Shown here: in pieces, positions 61,030 to 64,000 of the stretch | Layout: each line of letters starts with the position of its first letter | How positions within the stretch are numbered: the first letter of the stretch is position 1 | Assembly (NCBI GenBank): GCA_021018815.1 | Contig: JAITYX010000100.1 | Span: forward strand, 682,001 to 746,000 | DNA from: Talinum fruticosum | Lineage: Eukaryota; Streptophyta; Magnoliopsida; Caryophyllales; Talinaceae | Length of the DNA: 64,000 nucleotides | Direction: 5' to 3' | Notes under the pieces: generated by a model | Told to the model about the DNA's origin: nothing | Database searches by the model: none | Seen by the model: only the letters and a program-made list of their open reading frames with translations | Translations under genes and position numbers: made by a program

Positions 61030-62272
61030 TGTTGAAGCCAAAGCTTGTGTTTTCCTGCATCATTTCAGTCTCTGTTTTTAATATCTTTCTCTGTTGTGAG
61101 GAAGTTTCTCCCTGTATGTACGTTTTTTTCCTAATTCAGTTTATAAATAGATGTTGTAGTTTAGATATTCCAAGTTCAAAATTCACAGTTTAGACTCAGC
61201 CTTTTTGAAATCTTGCCTAGAAATGTTGCACTGTCTTTCTGTCAATTGTTATATCTTTCAGATGATTTCAGGCAAAGGGTGTTCATACTGTAAATTCTCG
61301 TTCTCTCTCATTGCATGTTTAATCACAATTTGGAATTCTCGTGATGCTCTATAATCGTTCCAGTAATTCATGCACCCGGCAAACTTGACCACTACGACTT
61401 TCCATGACCCAATCAACAGCAGGAGGAACAGAGCTATGCTCAAAATAGAGATTCCATTTCATCCCAAACGTAACTGATAGGAAAGTTTGCGGATTGATGT
61501 TACTTCTGCTCAAAACTTCTTACATCGTTGATGGCAAGTTGACCTGGCAAATTGGTTATTGGGTTCCATTTTGGGTTGGGTCAGTTTGGGTCTAATTTTT
61601 TCAGTTTGGGCTGGTTGGTTCAATTTTGGATTTTGCATTTGCTATTTTGTGTGTTCCGATATGGCTTCAGGCATTCGGTTTAGGTTTCAGTACTCACGCA
61701 TGGTCTAATCTAATAGGAACACCAAGCTCCAAACGAGCTACCTAAACTGTTTGAACTCGCTATATATTTTTAGGTCTAGTAGTATAGTACGTTTCAAAAG
61801 AGGAGAAACTCGGAAATTACAGTTGTAAATTTGAGAACTTACGAACTTAACCATGAAGCCATCAAGTTTGATTATACCTGAGTTAGTCTTGGCGATGAAG
61901 CCATCAAGTTTGATTAATACCTTTTAAGTTAGAAGTTGACATTGTTTTACCAATGTGTGTTATTGACAAGTCGACAGCCACCATCAACCAGTATGGATCT
62001 CGCTAAAACAGGGAAGATCCAAATACCAACTACCGGGCTACCACCAAGCACAACCATAGCCACATCAACATCACGGAATAATTATACATTTCCACAAAGC
62101 CAACAATACAGTACAGTGCGTGAACCTATTGAAAAGGACATAACTGAATCTGTACAAAATCAACCATATTAAAAATTGAGCTCTATATCTATTCTACTAT
62201 TTCTATATCTCAGTTCCCAAAAATTTGCTCCTAAACAAAAAAGCGGTTGAAGGATGCTATCATTTCAGCCTG
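61030..62272. other. Convergent intergenic region with repeats and an open frame
   Basis: PEX16 3' UTR, then a GGGTTGGGTCAGTTTGGG-rich repeat patch (61550-61680). An exact duplication of ATGAAGCCATCAAGTTTGAT follows, at about 61853 and 61893. A 78-codon plus-strand frame at 61936-62172 (Thr/Ser/Pro/Gln-rich, for example IQIPTTGLPPSTTIATSTSR) looks unlike random AT-rich DNA but matches no family I know. Confidence 0.45.
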
Positions 62273-63743
62273 CTAGATTGTGAGGTTCTCCTGGATTGCA
62301 GTGAAGGAGCCACATATATTTCCTCCAAGATCCGGAAAGTTTTCGCATTCCGGAAGGGGTTTTACCTTGCCCCTCCGATCAACATCAACGGGGTACTTGA
62401 GAAGGTGGCCCAACATTACCGTTGGAGTTTCAGTTGCGAAATTTTTCCAGTTCATCTCTGACAACGTCCTTACCTTTCTTACGCATTCTAAACTTTCTGG
62501 TTTGCTGAAGCATTCATCGACAAGTCCAAGGTGCTCTGCCCAAAGGGACATTCTATATCCGTATACCTACACAACAAAGATTTCATATAAATGGGTAGCT
62601 ATTGGACGGTAAAATTTTGAAATTTCAATCCACGTGTTTCAGGGTATGTACTAAGGACTCAGCTAGAGGTGCCTATTTGTTGAGCACGAGATCAAGCGTG
62701 GGACTCACACATTTCTGTTACAAGTGTTTTGAGTCTGACATGGTTATTTGGGATGAAGCAAAGGGTCTAGATGGCATAGGTCTGAAGGCCTTTTCCACAT
62801 GACCAGACGAACAGTAACTGCATTGGGAATTGTTATACCTGTCCACGTGGACAATATCCTCTTCTAGCCCAGGTGTAATGAGGCTGGTAGGCCCCCATTG
62901 CAATCTCTGTGTCCCTTGTTCCCTCCATTGACCGCTGGTTGATGTTTGCAGAACCCAATATCACATACTCATCATCCACTATCATGCCTTTAGAATGGAC
63001 ATAGATCATGAATCTTCGACTCTTTACACAGAGTGCCTAAAATTTGCCAATAAAGCATCATGGATTATCAGAGAGAAGAATACCAGAAAAGTTGAGAATG
63101 AGATATCTCTGCCAAACGAAAATAATCTACAAGGGATTACTGATACAGATTATTTATATAGTTCTAGCTCAAGTTTGTTGATTCTGTTAAGAATGCAAAA
63201 GCTGAGATAGTGAATACTGGGCGCATCCAACAAAACTGGCTCACATGCAATTACCAGACTCAAAACCACCGGAACCCAAACTTCACTCAGACCTTGAGTA
63301 AGGCAATGTGATTTTAACCAAGCCCAAATCAAACTGTACCACTACTATCCCAAAAATTACCTGATCAACATTGATTAAGTTTTCTTAACAAGCTTATTAG
63401 ACATACAGATAACACCATATATGACCTGAATGAAAAATTATCCAGTTCAACCTGAACATTCTATCAGCTGATTCTCACCCAACCTGAAAATTAACTTGGC
63501 ACGGATAATCTACCTTCAAAGTCTAAACACTACTCTCATAATAAATTTTAAGAAGATAAAGATAGCTACCTGAGGACTGTTTGGTGCGTGAGAGCTTCCT
63601 GCAGCAGACTGCCTTCCATCTGGAACTTCACGATTACCAAGGCAGAAGAAATTCAAGAAATCTTGAGGAGTATATGCATCCTCGAGACCAACCTCAACTA
63701 GAGCCTTGTGGATGGTCTCATACATCATTTGCATTGTCTTGTT
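62273..63743 (-). CDS. Phospholipase D, beta/gamma type, 3' end
   Basis: Hydrolyses membrane phospholipids to phosphatidic acid. Three 3' exons in sense order: 63743-63570, 63036-62839, 62566-62273 (222 codons including stop); the gene continues right of the window. Residues [20 protein letters not shown] and [20 protein letters not shown] lead into the second HKD motif, [20 protein letters not shown] (H-x-K-x4-D visible), then [20 protein letters not shown]. The C-terminus is MSLWAEHLG...[10 protein letters not shown], then [20 protein letters not shown], ending [13 protein letters not shown]. The Ile/Leu-Thr-Ile end and linker point to the beta/gamma group rather than alpha or delta. The frame is intact and splice phases are all zero. 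The first HKD motif, C2 domain and PIP2 site lie outside. Confidence 0.95.
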
Positions 63744-64000
63744 CTGCAGAAATTGGATACAGCTTCACATTAGCCAAGTACTTCTAGGCAATGAAGAACA
63801 GAAAACCAACTAATTCACAAATCAACAAGTCAGCCAGTTAAAGTAGGAGAACTCCTCTTAACAATCTGAAAAATACCTCCTCGTTCAATCCCATAGAACT
63901 CAACATTTGTTAAATACAAAAAACATAGTGAAACATCAATTCATGTTTCTAGATCATGTCAAAGTTAGAATGGTCATTGACAATCATTTGTAGGTAACAT
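63744..64000 (-). other. Intron of the phospholipase D gene
   Basis: AT-rich, with no recognisable PLD exon before the window edge. Confidence 0.6.

Noticed and set aside
1..64000. CRISPR arrays, bacterial operons, viral copies
   Set aside because: No regularly spaced short repeats, no compact operons and no viral genes were seen; the gene structure is nuclear plant throughout.

Overview
This is nuclear DNA from a flowering plant, most likely a eudicot. The genes are split by short AT-rich introns with GT-AG borders. There are plant-only families, chloroplast-targeted enzymes, abundant GA/CT microsatellites and transposon debris. Nothing bacterial, organellar or viral was seen.

The window reads as euchromatin with about eleven recognisable protein genes and one tRNA. 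Left to right: a weak 5' end of an unidentified minus-strand gene (about 0.4-1.8 kb); an armadillo-repeat protein (-, 3.1-4.8 kb, leader probably to 6.5 kb); an RS-subfamily SR splicing factor (-, 9.1-13.5 kb); chloroplast fructosamine/ribulosamine 3-kinase (+, 14.3-17.4 kb); chloroplast 16S rRNA dimethyladenosine transferase PFC1 (+, 18.3-22.5 kb); a small unknown plant protein (-, 23.3-23.8 kb); Holliday-junction/flap nuclease GEN1 (-, 25.1-30.5 kb); a UDP-galactose/UDP-glucose transporter (+, 32.2-34.5 kb); a VIT/CCC1-type membrane protein (+, 35.7-36.9 kb); a SETD3/Rubisco-LSMT-like SET methyltransferase (-, 37.7-50.8 kb); GET3A ATPase (+, 52.1-56.0 kb); tRNA-Leu(AAG) (+, 56.4 kb); peroxin PEX16 (+, 57.5-61.0 kb); and the 3' end of a beta/gamma-type phospholipase D (-, 62.3-63.7 kb). 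From memory, the set ARM protein, PFC1, GEN1, SET protein and GET3A matches the order of Arabidopsis At1g01830-At1g01920. PEX16 and an ARM paralogue lie together at At2g45690-45720. This would make the window a conserved ancestral block with a few interleaved genes.

The most unusual structure is a 6.26-kb insertion in intron 4 of the SET gene (43389-49649). Two same-orientation copies (about 0.55 kb) of a hAT-like miniature transposon flank an array of about 325-bp tandem repeats. The whole unit has matching terminal inverted repeats and an outer 8-bp target duplication with one mismatch, as expected if the two small elements moved the array together. A 3167-bp TG...CA solo LTR with a perfect 5-bp duplication later inserted into the array.

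The second general signal is technical. Six otherwise well-preserved genes carry 13 single-position frameshifts, every one in a short homopolymer and nearly all one-base losses. They are better explained by sequence-consensus errors than by pseudogenes. Gene coordinates below are CDS spans with exons in the text; frameshift sites are given.
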